From Acidovorax sp. (GTDB lineage Bacteria > Pseudomonadota > Gammaproteobacteria > Burkholderiales > Burkholderiaceae_C), in the NCBI RefSeq assembly GCF_021287135.1, contig NZ_JAJTBB010000085.1, forward strand, positions 186,001 to 250,000: a stretch of 64,000 nt of DNA, in the 5' to 3' direction. The position numbers and the translations under genes are program-made. This document shows, one piece after another, positions 34,134 through 42,877 of the stretch. The stretch's first letter is position 1. Each line of letters starts with the position of its first letter. The notes beneath the pieces were generated by a model. It saw nothing but the letters and a program-made list of their open reading frames with translations, made no database searches and was not told the DNA's origin.

Positions 34134-37100
34134 CGCAATCGGACTGCCGTCAGGCCTCACCGAGGCCCTGTCTGCATTGCTGCCGAGTGCGCAACTGGTG
34201 CAAGTGAGTTTCCGTGAGGACTTGGCTCCCATGGTCATCATGCTGCGGGGCCACGCAGTAGATGCGTTTGCGATGGGCGGCGCGGACGACTACGAGGCGC
34301 TGTACTCTGGCTTCAAGGACCACTATCGCTCCAAGGGCTCTGAGTGGATCTCGAAGGAAATCTCGTTTGTCCTATGCATACCGCCAGGCCAGGAGGCTGA
34401 CGAAGCGTTCTGCTCGAAGGTCGAGATCGACGTCTACTTCTGTCGCAAGTACGTGCTGCGGCTCACCTCAAACGTGCGAGAGAGTCTGTCTCGCCTTCCG
34501 TTCATTCCGCTCGAGCAGATTGCAGGCGCCTCCATTCGTCCTCCATCTGCAAAGACGCTGCTGCGGCATCGGGCGCTCAAGCCCGAACTCGCAAATGCCC
34601 TAGTCGACCCTGGTACAGGGCCAGCAACCATTCTTGACAACAGCTTGGCTGGCCGGTACGGGCAACCTGTGCTGGGCAGCGAGGGGGCAAGCCCCAGCGC
34701 AGCGGTTCGGGAGCCTGAGAGGCCGAATTTAGCGACGCTCAAGTCCGTCTCGATTGAGAACTTCCGCGCCTACCGGGCGACCAAGACCTTCGAGCTTGGC
34801 TCTAAGCTCACGGTCCTGTATGGGCCAAATGGCTTTGGCAAGACGTCTTTCTTCGATGCGCTGGACTTTGCCGTAACAGGTGGGGTGGGTAGGCTCTCCA
34901 ACGCGAGGGGCGGTCTTGCGAAAGCGGCCAAGCACCTGGACAGCACTGGCGAGCCTACATCCGTGACGGTGACGTTCGAACAGGGCGGGCAAGAGCGGGT
35001 ACTGGTGCGAACGCTCAGCTCTGCTTCAGATGCAACTCTGGATGGTCAGGTCACCTCGCGCAAGTCGGTGCTTGCGGCGCTGACAGGCGGTACTCCGTCA
35101 GCGGACCGCGTTGAAAACCTGGTGTCGCTTTTTCGCGCCACGCACCTTTTTGATCAAGACAATCAAGAGCTGACGCGGGAGGTTTACCAGAGCTCCACAC
35201 TTCCCGGCCATCTGGTTTCGCGCATGCTCGCGTTCGACGACTACGTCAACGGAGTAAAGAAGTCAGCCGAGGTCTGCAGGCTCGCCAAGCAGAGGCTGGA
35301 AGAGGCCGAAGCGCAGATGAAGAGAGCCTCCGATGAGCGTGATACCGACGAGAAGGAACTGCAACGGCTAAAGGGACTCGTCTCGAGCGATGGTGTTGCC
35401 GACGGAGCGGACGCACGTATCGCAGCTCTCGTTCAGCCCGCTAGAGAGCTTGGGGTCCAAGTTGACACGGCGGACGGTCCATCAAGTGTCCGGTTGCTGC
35501 GCGCCGCGCTTGAAGCGCGTCTAGTAAGTCTGCGCGAGCGCAAGGTCTCTCTTGATGGGTGTCGCAGCAACCTCGAAACCCTCGCGACGCTGCGCTCTCA
35601 ACTCGAGGGGGCGCGGAAAACGCTCGTTGTCTCTGAGTCCACTCTTAACCAGGCATCCACGACCGAAACTTCGAAGGCAGAAGCGCAAGCTGCGGCCGAG
35701 AGAGAGCTCGCGCTCCTGACGCAAGAGCAGGAGGCTGTTCAAAACACGCGAGACTGGCTGGCCTGGAGCGTGTCTGTTGCGCCGACTTACGCGAGCCTCA
35801 AGCAACAAGTAGCGCAGCTTGACCTTCGGCATGCGGCTATATCGGAGAGCGCGGCGGAAGCTCGTGCCAAGACCGAAGCGGCAGCTGCTGCGAAGGGGCA
35901 GGCGGCGGCAGCCTTGGAGCAGGCGCAGAGACTGCTCCGATTGGCCTCGCAGGGGCGTGCGGCACTCGACGCGCTGCGACCGATTCTCGAAGCGTGCACA
36001 CAGATTGAAAGGCAGCTAGCCGCCGCGCGCGACGATGAAGCTGCCTGCGTTCTGGCACTTGCAAACCAGCGCGCCGCCGTGAGTCAGGCGTCGGAGACCG
36101 TCGAGGTACAGGGGCAAGTGACTGCCAGTCTGGAGCAGCAACTGAACTCCGCACGTGCTGACGCAGAGAAAGTGGACGCACTCGTGGCAGCGTTGCGCAG
36201 CCACACCTCCGACGGAACGTGCTTGCTGTGCGGGCACGACCATGGCAGCCACGAGGCACTGCTTGCGGCCATCGACCGCCGTGCTCACGCTAGCGCGGCT
36301 CTCGACAAGCTCTCCGACGCATTGGCTGACGCGCGCACGAAGCAGCACGAATTGCAACTGGCAGCTGCAAACGCCGAGTCTGCATCGCGCCTGGCAGAAG
36401 AAAAACTAAGAAATGCCCGCTCCATGCTCCAGCAGCGCCAGCAAAGGCTTTCCGAGTTGCAAGAAGCGGTCAGCGCAGTCGGCCTAGCGATGGACGGAAC
36501 GTTGCTGGCCGAATACGCCAGGAGAGCCTCTGAGGCGACCTCCGACGAGGCTCGGTGCTCGAACGATTTGGTTGCTGCTCAGGACGCTCTTGCGTCAGCT
36601 GAGACCAAACTGGTTCGAACTCAGGAGATCGAGGGCTCACTCCAGTCCGAACTCGCGGCGGTCGCCGACTCCAGGGCTAGCGCAAGCAGGCAGCTCGCCG
36701 ATCTGACGAGTGAAGCCGCGCGAGGGCTACAAAGCCTTGACGCGGGTGTCCAAGCAATTCAGAAGGCTTTGGCGACCGAAGACCAGCGCCTTGCAGCTTA
36801 CGCGAGCGAGTTGGCCGCGGCTGCGCAAGTGCGTGAACAAGCCCGAGCACAAGCAAGTGAGGCCGCTTCGCAAGTAGGCGCAGCGCGACGCGCGCATACC
36901 GCCATGCAGGAGGCCGTTCGCGCCTGTGAAGCCGAAATCGCGAAGCACACAGCCGTCTTAATGACAGCCGGGTTGGCCGCTGATGCCACAGATGAGGACG
37001 TGCTCGAAATGGTCAAGGAGGTGGAGGTGAACGCTTCGGCCATCGCCGACCTCCACGCTGGTGCTACTCAGCTTGAAGTGCAGATTGAAGCTCAAGCGAC

Positions 37101-37731
37101 TTCGGCTGCCTTCGAGAGCATCCGCGCTCGCGTAGAGACGAATTCTCGCTTGCTGTCCGAAGCCAAGGCCAGGGCTGGCGCCGTGAAGCCTTGGATGACC
37201 TTCTTCGAAGCTGTTTCCAAGCTCCTGTCCAATCAGCAGGCACAAGCTACCACACACTTCACCACGGAGTACGGTCCTCGCACGGCGACCATACAGAGGC
37301 GGCTTCGTCCTGTCTATGGCTTTGACGACATCTCTGTGAGCAGCAAAGACGGAACGATAGAGGTTCACGTCAATCGTGGGGAGGAGCGATTGCGGCCGCC
37401 CGACTATTTCAGCCAGTCTCAAGTGCAGACACTTGTGTTGGGCCTGTTCCTGACGGCATGCAGCTCGCAGACTTGGTCGGGCTTCTCGTCGGTGATGATG
37501 GACGACCCGGTAACCCACTTCGATGACCTGAATACCTACGCGCTGCTGGACCTGATCGCTGGTCTGCAGACCTCACCGGATGGTCCGCGGCAGTTTGTAA
37601 TCTCTACCTGCGATGAGAAGCTGCTGCAACTCGCGCGCCAGAAGTTTCGACACTTGGGCGACGAGGCGAGGTTCTATCGGTTCCAAGCGATAGGAAGCGA
37701 TGGCCCCATGGTGTCGCAGTTGCCGACCTGA
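34117..37731 (+). CDS. Rad50/SMC-like ATPase with unknown N-terminal domain
   Basis: The 1204-residue product has a unique domain in residues 1-205 (beta-rich, FSKVEIDVYFCRKYVLRL-like strands). The ATPase half LKSVSIENFRAYRATKTFEL with Walker A GPNGFGKTS starts at residue 236. Long coiled coils, very rich in Ala/Glu/Gln, run from about 390 to 1060, interrupted by a zinc-hook CLLCGH at 702-707. The C-terminal half has RPPDYFSQSQVQTLVLGLFL (signature) and Walker B VMMDDPVTHFDD at about 1126-1137. The ATG at 34117 has AGGAG 6 bases upstream and lies inside the end of the nitrilase-like gene, so the pair is translationally coupled. Rad50-like ATPases with partner hydrolases act in Lamassu-type defence. 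Sensing of DNA ends or replication intermediates is the inferred role. Confidence 0.85.
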   Translation: MRLSTDAIGLPSGLTEALSALLPSAQLVQVSFREDLAPMVIMLRGHAVDAFAMGGADDYEALYSGFKDHYRSKGSEWISKEISFVLCIPPGQEADEAFCSKVEIDVYFCRKYVLRLTSNVRESLSRLPFIPLEQIAGASIRPPSAKTLLRHRALKPELANALVDPGTGPATILDNSLAGRYGQPVLGSEGASPSAAVREPERPNLATLKSVSIENFRAYRATKTFELGSKLTVLYGPNGFGKTSFFDALDFAVTGGVGRLSNARGGLAKAAKHLDSTGEPTSVTVTFEQGGQERVLVRTLSSASDATLDGQVTSRKSVLAALTGGTPSADRVENLVSLFRATHLFDQDNQELTREVYQSSTLPGHLVSRMLAFDDYVNGVKKSAEVCRLAKQRLEEAEAQMKRASDERDTDEKELQRLKGLVSSDGVADGADARIAALVQPARELGVQVDTADGPSSVRLLRAALEARLVSLRERKVSLDGCRSNLETLATLRSQLEGARKTLVVSESTLNQASTTETSKAEAQAAAERELALLTQEQEAVQNTRDWLAWSVSVAPTYASLKQQVAQLDLRHAAISESAAEARAKTEAAAAAKGQAAAALEQAQRLLRLASQGRAALDALRPILEACTQIERQLAAARDDEAACVLALANQRAAVSQASETVEVQGQVTASLEQQLNSARADAEKVDALVAALRSHTSDGTCLLCGHDHGSHEALLAAIDRRAHASAALDKLSDALADARTKQHELQLAAANAESASRLAEEKLRNARSMLQQRQQRLSELQEAVSAVGLAMDGTLLAEYARRASEATSDEARCSNDLVAAQDALASAETKLVRTQEIEGSLQSELAAVADSRASASRQLADLTSEAARGLQSLDAGVQAIQKALATEDQRLAAYASELAAAAQVREQARAQASEAASQVGAARRAHTAMQEAVRACEAEIAKHTAVLMTAGLAADATDEDVLEMVKEVEVNASAIADLHAGATQLEVQIEAQATSAAFESIRARVETNSRLLSEAKARAGAVKPWMTFFEAVSKLLSNQQAQATTHFTTEYGPRTATIQRRLRPVYGFDDISVSSKDGTIEVHVNRGEERLRPPDYFSQSQVQTLVLGLFLTACSSQTWSGFSSVMMDDPVTHFDDLNTYALLDLIAGLQTSPDGPRQFVISTCDEKLLQLARQKFRHLGDEARFYRFQAIGSDGPMVSQLPT

Positions 37732-38367
37732 GTTGCGCCCCTTTGCGCCAGAGGGTTGCGCGAGTCGACCCCGCCGAAGAGCATCTCCCCCACTGCTTTA
37801 CAGCCCGGTGGACGGAAGTCCGAGGAGGGCCAACGTTCTACCCGTTCTCCACCTCCTTCGCCGCGGAGGACGGGCAATGTGTGGTATTGGCGACGGTCGT
37901 CATTGGGCTGCCCCCAACTGAATGGCTGCAACCAGCCTAGTCCTGCCTTAGCCGTTGCGACTGTCCTTGGGAGCCACTTTCCGCTCGCATTAGCGCGATC
38001 ACTTTGGAAGGGCGAGGCTTACCCTGGCATCGTGGAAGAGCGTCCCTCCAACGACTGGTGGATGGTCCTCACTGATCTTGATCATCGATGGACTACCCGC
38101 GACGGGGCGGCGAAGGCATACGGAGTAGGCTTGGTCAGGGCGCAGGATTTCATCCGCGCCCAGTTGGTAGGCAAGGCGCTACCGTATTGAGATAGAGCAG
38201 CCTAACTATGCTGATAGGTCTTGGCTGTCGAAGGCGTCTGGCAGCTTGAGGGTGAAGTGCGTAACCTGATCGCCAGGACACCTGGAAGACCGCACGCCCT
38301 TGCAGGGCCGCTTGCCTGCGAGCTTCCTTTAGACTGCTGCGGAAAGTAAGGAGAGGGAGATGAACGC
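37732..38367. other. Stretch without a confident gene
   Basis: One plus-strand frame (37756-38190) ends in a protein-like segment (YPGIVEERPSNDWWMVLTDL, then DHRWTTRDGAAKAYGV) but begins in low-complexity sequence. A different frame covers the earlier part (FTARWTEVRGGPTFYPFSTS). This suggests a frameshifted remnant. No family was recognised. Confidence 0.35.
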
Positions 38368-39399
38368 GTGAATCCAATCGTATTTCTCCGTGTGGGTTAC
38401 ATGACCGACTACAACGGCTCGGGCGACATTTCGAGCGGTGGCCAGTATGTCCGCGAGCATGGAGTCGGTGGTGAAGTCCTCAACTTCGCGCCCAGCCGTG
38501 GCCTTTGCTATGGCTACGCCATGAGCAAGTCGTTTGGCGGTATCAGGCTTCGCGCTTTGACTGGGACAGGGAAATGGAACAAGGGCGATGAGCTTCACGG
38601 CGTAGACGTGGTGTTCATCGCGCAGCGCCCTGGTGTCGGGCAGGTCATCGTGGGCTGGTATCGCAATGCCACGGTCTTCCACAAGCACTACGGGCAGCGT
38701 CCGGGAAGCATCCCCGGCATGGAGCGAGAAGGCCGCCGCTATCTGTGTAGTGCTGACGCGCGCGATGCCTATCTGCTTCCCGAGGAGAAGCGATTGTTCA
38801 AGGTTCCAACCGCCATGAGCGGCAACAAGGGCTTTCCCGGCCAGTCAAACGTCTGGTATCCGACGATCAATCTGAGCAAGCCTGGCGTCAAGGAATTCGT
38901 CCAGAAGGCTCGCGCCTACATCCACCGCTCCCTTCAGCCGTCAGTAGTTCCGGCCGGCGACGCGACCAAAGCCGGCGCCAAGGGCCGTGGCTGGCCACGG
39001 CAGCCTGACCATGCGCATAACGCCTTGGTGGAGGCGATCGCCGTCGACTATGCGTGGCAGCACTTTGCGCGGCAGAAGTGGCATGTCGAGTCCGTTGAAT
39101 CCGAGAATCACGGATGGGATCTCGTCGTCTCCCGTGGTAAACAGACATTGCACGTCGAAGTCAAAGGAACTTCGCTGGAGTCGGTCGGGTTTGAGTTGAC
39201 GCCGAATGAATATCTCAGATTGCAGGAACGATCGAAGACCTATCGGGTGTGCATGGTTTGCAACGTCTTCTCGAGTCAGCCGGAGATCTTCGTGCTGTCA
39301 CCAAAATTGGTAGGTGACGAGTGGCACCTTCACCAAAAGTCTCCACCGATGCTCGTCGGCCTGGTGCCGCGAATCGCTGCCGTGGGCAGGGAGATTTGA
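38368..39399 (+). CDS. DUF3883 (NOV C-terminal) nuclease-like protein with N-terminal PUA/EVE-like region
   Basis: In this 343-residue protein the C-terminal 125 residues match DUF3883: NALVEAIAVDYAWQHFARQ, ENHGWDLVVS, then LHVEVKGTS, placing D251, E264 and K266 in a PD-(D/E)XK arrangement. The N-terminal 190 residues are beta-rich with FIAQRPGVGQVIVGWYRNAT, which resembles EVE/PUA-type base-reading folds; that part is less certain. Such architecture suggests a single-gene modification-dependent restriction enzyme. The start is a GTG with GGGAG upstream. A four-codon frame ATG-AAC-GCG-TGA overlaps the start codon by a few bases and could couple or damp translation. No methylase is nearby. Confidence 0.7.
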   Translation: MNPIVFLRVGYMTDYNGSGDISSGGQYVREHGVGGEVLNFAPSRGLCYGYAMSKSFGGIRLRALTGTGKWNKGDELHGVDVVFIAQRPGVGQVIVGWYRNATVFHKHYGQRPGSIPGMEREGRRYLCSADARDAYLLPEEKRLFKVPTAMSGNKGFPGQSNVWYPTINLSKPGVKEFVQKARAYIHRSLQPSVVPAGDATKAGAKGRGWPRQPDHAHNALVEAIAVDYAWQHFARQKWHVESVESENHGWDLVVSRGKQTLHVEVKGTSLESVGFELTPNEYLRLQERSKTYRVCMVCNVFSSQPEIFVLSPKLVGDEWHLHQKSPPMLVGLVPRIAAVGREI

Positions 39400-39409
39400 G
39401 GCAGGGGCG

Positions 39410-39613
39410 TCACTTGAAGTCGCGGCTATGGGCGGTGTCGGCCACGCCAAGAGCCGGCGAATAGTTGAAGGCGGCGTCTGAGAGCTGTACACCGCGCGTA
39501 CCGGCATAGTCCTTGAATTCCTGGATTCGCCTCGATGCCGCACGCAGCTCCTCCTGCCCCATCTCCCGCATACGCGCGTGGTTCTGGGCAAGCATCTCTT
39601 GGTAGTCGCTCAC
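39410..39613 (-). CDS. Small unknown protein
   Basis: This 67-residue frame is charged and helical (MSDYQEMLAQNHARMREMGQ...), convergent with the DUF3883 gene (10-bp gap) and 43 bp downstream of the HNH-like gene. No signal peptide or recognised family. It may be co-transcribed with the HNH-like gene. Confidence 0.4.
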   Translation of the reverse strand: MSDYQEMLAQNHARMREMGQEELRAASRRIQEFKDYAGTRGVQLSDAAFNYSPALGVADTAHSRDFK

Positions 39614-39656
39614 TCCTCAGTCTCTAGCAAATACCGCCCGGCCGAGGCCGTAGCGT

Positions 39657-40442
39657 TCAGTTGAAAGTAAAGGCCTTCTCGCCCACTGTGATGACCGTCT
39701 TCATTCCGCCGGAGATCATCTCAGCCACGAGGTTTCCCGGCATCCTCACCGTGGAGGGAATCAGGCAGGCGTAGACGTCGACACCGCCATAAAGACACAG
39801 CCGGTAGGCGATGAGCCCATGTTCGTCGTTAGGAAATCGCTGGTAGTAAAACACCTCGGGATTGCCGCCGTTTCGAGGCATTGAATCCGCGTCATACCGG
39901 TAACGTGCCTCGATGAACTTCTGCCAAGTGTGGGCGTGCCCCGGTTCGTGCTTAATGAATCCTGGAATCAGCCGCACATCCCCCTCGAAGCGGTGGCCAA
40001 AGTCATGAAAATAGAGCCCGCGCAGTACGTGTTCGAAGCACCTGTACAGCCTCGCAACATCCGGCGTGCCCCAGATCACATCCATGAAAAGGTTGCCTTC
40101 GAGCACCAGGCGCTCGATGCGTTTGGGCTTAAGCACCGTGCTATTGAGCACCCTGTACGAACTGCGTCGAAAGGCCCGATCCACCTTGCCAGTCCAGTGC
40201 CGGTAGCCGATGGAGTTGTTGCCGACGATGCCGGCCAGACTCATCATCAGGAACTCGTCGTCGCAGGACTTGGCGGCGTTGTGGGCGGCACAGGATGGAA
40301 CGGTGATCAGCTCCTTGCGCAGGTTCAGCCCCCCAACGTCCTTTGATTCGGGGAACAGGCATCTGGGCGGGACGTGCTCACGCGAGACCGCCAAAGCGGA
40401 GCACATGTAGCAGGTTTCCTCGAGCTGCGGATCGTTCGCCAC
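39657..40442 (-). CDS. HNH/treble-clef nuclease-like protein
   Basis: This 261-residue protein has an N-terminal treble-clef pattern: CYMC (residues 11-14), then SREHVPPRCLFPE, then CAAHNAAKSCDDEF. This has the CxxC...EH...C..HN layout of HNH-type endonucleases. The remaining 190 residues are a unique domain (FEHVLRGLYFHDFGHRFEGD..., DVYACLIPS). Proteins with this N-terminus are frequent in defence islands; cleavage activity is inferred. A valid ATG with few upstream alternatives gives the start. Confidence 0.6.
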   Translation of the reverse strand: MANDPQLEETCYMCSALAVSREHVPPRCLFPESKDVGGLNLRKELITVPSCAAHNAAKSCDDEFLMMSLAGIVGNNSIGYRHWTGKVDRAFRRSSYRVLNSTVLKPKRIERLVLEGNLFMDVIWGTPDVARLYRCFEHVLRGLYFHDFGHRFEGDVRLIPGFIKHEPGHAHTWQKFIEARYRYDADSMPRNGGNPEVFYYQRFPNDEHGLIAYRLCLYGGVDVYACLIPSTVRMPGNLVAEMISGGMKTVITVGEKAFTFN

Positions 40443-40983
40443 GGTGGCAAAATTATCCTACAGCTATCGCAGTGCTTCGATCCGCTCCATGGCCTCCCGT
40501 GTTGATTTCCATTTAGAAGTGACCCACTAACTCCCGGGAGCTGTGCATGCCGGTTTGAATATTCGCTTGACCTCGAGAAGAAGTGCCGGCCAAAGTCAGC
40601 TTTTCGCTTCTGCAGCCCCTCGACCGGAAAATTCGACCGGCAGCAACCAGCCTGTAGCTGTCGCCTGCCAAAACGCTGTCCTGTGCGTCAAGCGTCCATG
40701 TGCGGCCATGAGTGGAAAGATCTTGAGCTGATAGTGCCAGGCAGCCGGGCTGGGGAAAAATACAAGACTCAGTGAGGAACGCCCGGGAAAATACAACACT
40801 GAAGGAATAAGAAGTACAAAGGTAGGCCCATCGTGATGTCCCAAGTCGTTGATTTCTCGAATTCGGCAGTACAACACTCAGCGCATATCGACAGGGAACG
40901 GGGCAGGGCATTTAGAGCGTTGGCGGGGGCAAAAATTCCCTAACGCGTTGATTTTTATGGCGGTTTGCGCGCCTTCAGGGTGT
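40443..40983. other. Island/core junction without genes
   Basis: No gene supported. It holds an inverted copy of the module-edge motif (40635-40657). The core chromosome resumes with the RidA gene. Confidence 0.5.
40635..40657 (-). repeat. Copy F of the dispersed intergenic motif (inverted)
   Basis: The minus strand reads CAGGCTGGTTGCTGCCGGTC, matching copies A and B in the GGTTGCTGCCGG core. CAGCCTGTAG next to it is also shared with the flank of copy B (8780-8789). Confidence 0.45.
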
Positions 40984-41376
40984 TCAGTCGGGCAGCTTGG
41001 CGATCACCTTGATCTCGAACTGGAAACCGCTCAGCCACGTGACACCGACGCCCGTCAGGGGCGGGAAGGGCGCTTCGCCCCAGTACTCCGGCACGACCTG
41101 CCAGATCCGCTCCAGGTTCTTTTCGGGGTCGACCACGAACACGGTGACGTCGACCACGTCCGCGAAGCTGCAGCCGGCAGCGCCGAGCACGGCGTTCAGA
41201 TGGTCGAAGGCCAGGCGGACCTGGGCCTGCAGATCCGGTTCCGGCGTGCCATCTTCACGGCTGCCGACCTGGCCTGAGACAAAAAGGAAGCCGTTGGCGC
41301 GCACGGCCGGTGAGTAGCGGTTCTTCTCGTAAAGCGCCTGTCGGCCGGCGGGGAAAACTACGTCGCGTGGGGGCAT
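40984..41376 (-). CDS. RidA family (YjgF/YER057c) deaminase-like protein
   Basis: This 130-residue protein has the RidA signature: YSPAVRANGFLFVSGQVG near residues 19-36, LDHLNAVLGAAGCSFADVV-like central helix, and a late PPLTGVGV strand. RidA proteins hydrolyse reactive enamine/imine intermediates from PLP enzymes; members lacking the catalytic Arg may do other jobs. The start at 41376 (MPPRDVVF) has an AAGG-containing Shine-Dalgarno and removes an unsupported upstream extension. Confidence 0.88.
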   Translation of the reverse strand: MPPRDVVFPAGRQALYEKNRYSPAVRANGFLFVSGQVGSREDGTPEPDLQAQVRLAFDHLNAVLGAAGCSFADVVDVTVFVVDPEKNLERIWQVVPEYWGEAPFPPLTGVGVTWLSGFQFEIKVIAKLPD

Positions 41377-41517
41377 CGGACACCTTTCTTGGAGGGAAGG
41401 TGCCCACTGTAGGCACTGCGTCGCCCGGGATAAACAGCCAAGTGGAGCCCACACTGTTTGCGGAATCTGAACAATCCAGCTCGTCCACGGCTGGTGCCCG
41501 GCACGGGCGCTGCCGTG

Positions 41518-42849
41518 TCAGGTCAGCAGTGCCTGGGCAAACTCGCGGGCGTTGAAGGTTTCCAGGTCTTCCAGCTTTTCGCCCACGCCGATGAAATAGA
41601 CGGGCACCGGCCGTTCCTGGGCAATGGCGGCGAGCACGCCGCCCTTGGCGGTGCCGTCGAGCTTGGTCACGATCAGGCCGGTCAGCTGCAGCGCGTCGTC
41701 GAACGCGCGCACCTGCGCCAGGGCGTTCTGGCCCGTGTTGCCATCGATGACCAGCAGCACCTCGTGCGGGGCGGTGGCATCGGCCTTGGTCACCACGCGG
41801 CGGATCTTCTTGAGCTCTTCCATCAGGTGCAGCTGCGTGGGCAGCCGGCCCGCAGTGTCCACCAGCACCACGTCCTTGGCCCGGGCCTTGCCGGCGGTGA
41901 CGGCGTCGAAGCTCACCGCGGCGGGGTCGCCGCCCTCCTGGCTCACGATCTCGACCGTGTTGCGGTCGGCCCAGACGCCCAGCTGCTCGCGCGCGGCGGC
42001 GCGGAAGGTATCGGCCGCGGCCAGCAGCACGGCGGCGCCTTCATCGGCCAGGTGCTTGGTGAGCTTGCCGATGGAGGTCGTCTTGCCTGCGCCGTTCACG
42101 CCGGCCACCATGATGACGGTGGGCGTGTGCTCGCCGATGACCAGGGGCTTTTCCAGCGGGCGCAGCAGGTCGGCCAGGGCATCGGCCAGCAGGCCCTTGA
42201 CGGCAGCGGGTTCGGTGGCCTTGGCTTCTTTCACGCGGCGCTTGAGGTCGGCCAGCAAGTGCGTGGTGGCTTTCACGCCCGTGTCCGCCATGAGCAGCGC
42301 GGCCTCCAGTTCCTCGTACAGCGCGTCGTCGATCTGCGTGCCGGTGAAGACCGTGGTGATGCTGGTGCCCGTCTTGCGCAGCCCGGCTTTCAGACGGTCC
42401 AGCCAGCCCTTGCGTTCGGCGGGCGCAGCCGCTGGCAGGGGCAGGGGCGCAGGGGCGGGCTGCGGGGCCGCGGCGGCCGGCGCAATAGTTGGCGCGATGG
42501 TTGGCGCCATAGCGGGCGCAGAGGGCGCGGCCCGCGCGGGAGCCTGGGCCGGCACTGGGGCCGGGCTGGGGGCCGCTGGTGCGGGCACGGCCGCAGGCGC
42601 AGGTGCTGTGGCCGCAGCGGGGGCGGGAGAAGCCTCGGGCGCCTTGGAGGCAAAGGGGTTGCGCAGCCAGCCAAACGCGGACGACGCAGCCGCCGCCGGT
42701 TCGGCGGGTGCTGGCGCGGGGGCTACGCTCGGCAGGGGCTCTACGGGTGCCGCAGAGACGGGCGCGGTCTCCGCACCGGGCACGGGCGGGGCGGCGTCAG
42801 CGGGCGGCGCAGGCTGGGGGGCAGGCTTCTTCTTGAAAAAACTGAACAT
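41518..42849 (-). CDS. ftsY: Signal recognition particle receptor FtsY
   Basis: The 443-residue product begins MFSFFKKKP and has a long Ala/Pro-rich acidic-region substitute up to about residue 145. The N helical domain and the SRP GTPase follow: GVNGAGKTTSIGKLTKHL (G1), DTFRAAAREQL, VLVDTAGRLPTQ (G3) and TKLDGTAKGG (G4). FtsY docks SRP-ribosome complexes at the membrane. The unusually long A/P-rich linker replaces the acidic A domain of E. coli. It is divergent from the M16 peptidase pair, with only 28 bp between starts. Confidence 0.95.
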   Translation of the reverse strand: MFSFFKKKPAPQPAPPADAAPPVPGAETAPVSAAPVEPLPSVAPAPAPAEPAAAASSAFGWLRNPFASKAPEASPAPAAATAPAPAAVPAPAAPSPAPVPAQAPARAAPSAPAMAPTIAPTIAPAAAAPQPAPAPLPLPAAAPAERKGWLDRLKAGLRKTGTSITTVFTGTQIDDALYEELEAALLMADTGVKATTHLLADLKRRVKEAKATEPAAVKGLLADALADLLRPLEKPLVIGEHTPTVIMVAGVNGAGKTTSIGKLTKHLADEGAAVLLAAADTFRAAAREQLGVWADRNTVEIVSQEGGDPAAVSFDAVTAGKARAKDVVLVDTAGRLPTQLHLMEELKKIRRVVTKADATAPHEVLLVIDGNTGQNALAQVRAFDDALQLTGLIVTKLDGTAKGGVLAAIAQERPVPVYFIGVGEKLEDLETFNAREFAQALLT

Positions 42850-42877
42850 TGGCGGGTTCTTAGAATCACTGCATTCT

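Noticed and set aside
40513..40911. 132-codon minus-strand frame in the island/core gap
   Set aside because: It runs through the dispersed intergenic motif, has no Shine-Dalgarno, and its composition is unlike neighbouring proteins.
41624..42877. Very long open frame antisense to ftsY, continuous with the M16 peptidase gene
   Set aside because: The Ala/Pro-rich high-GC ftsY sequence leaves its antisense frame open by composition. The M16 protein has a clean signal peptide starting at 42878 and no homologue carries such an extension.
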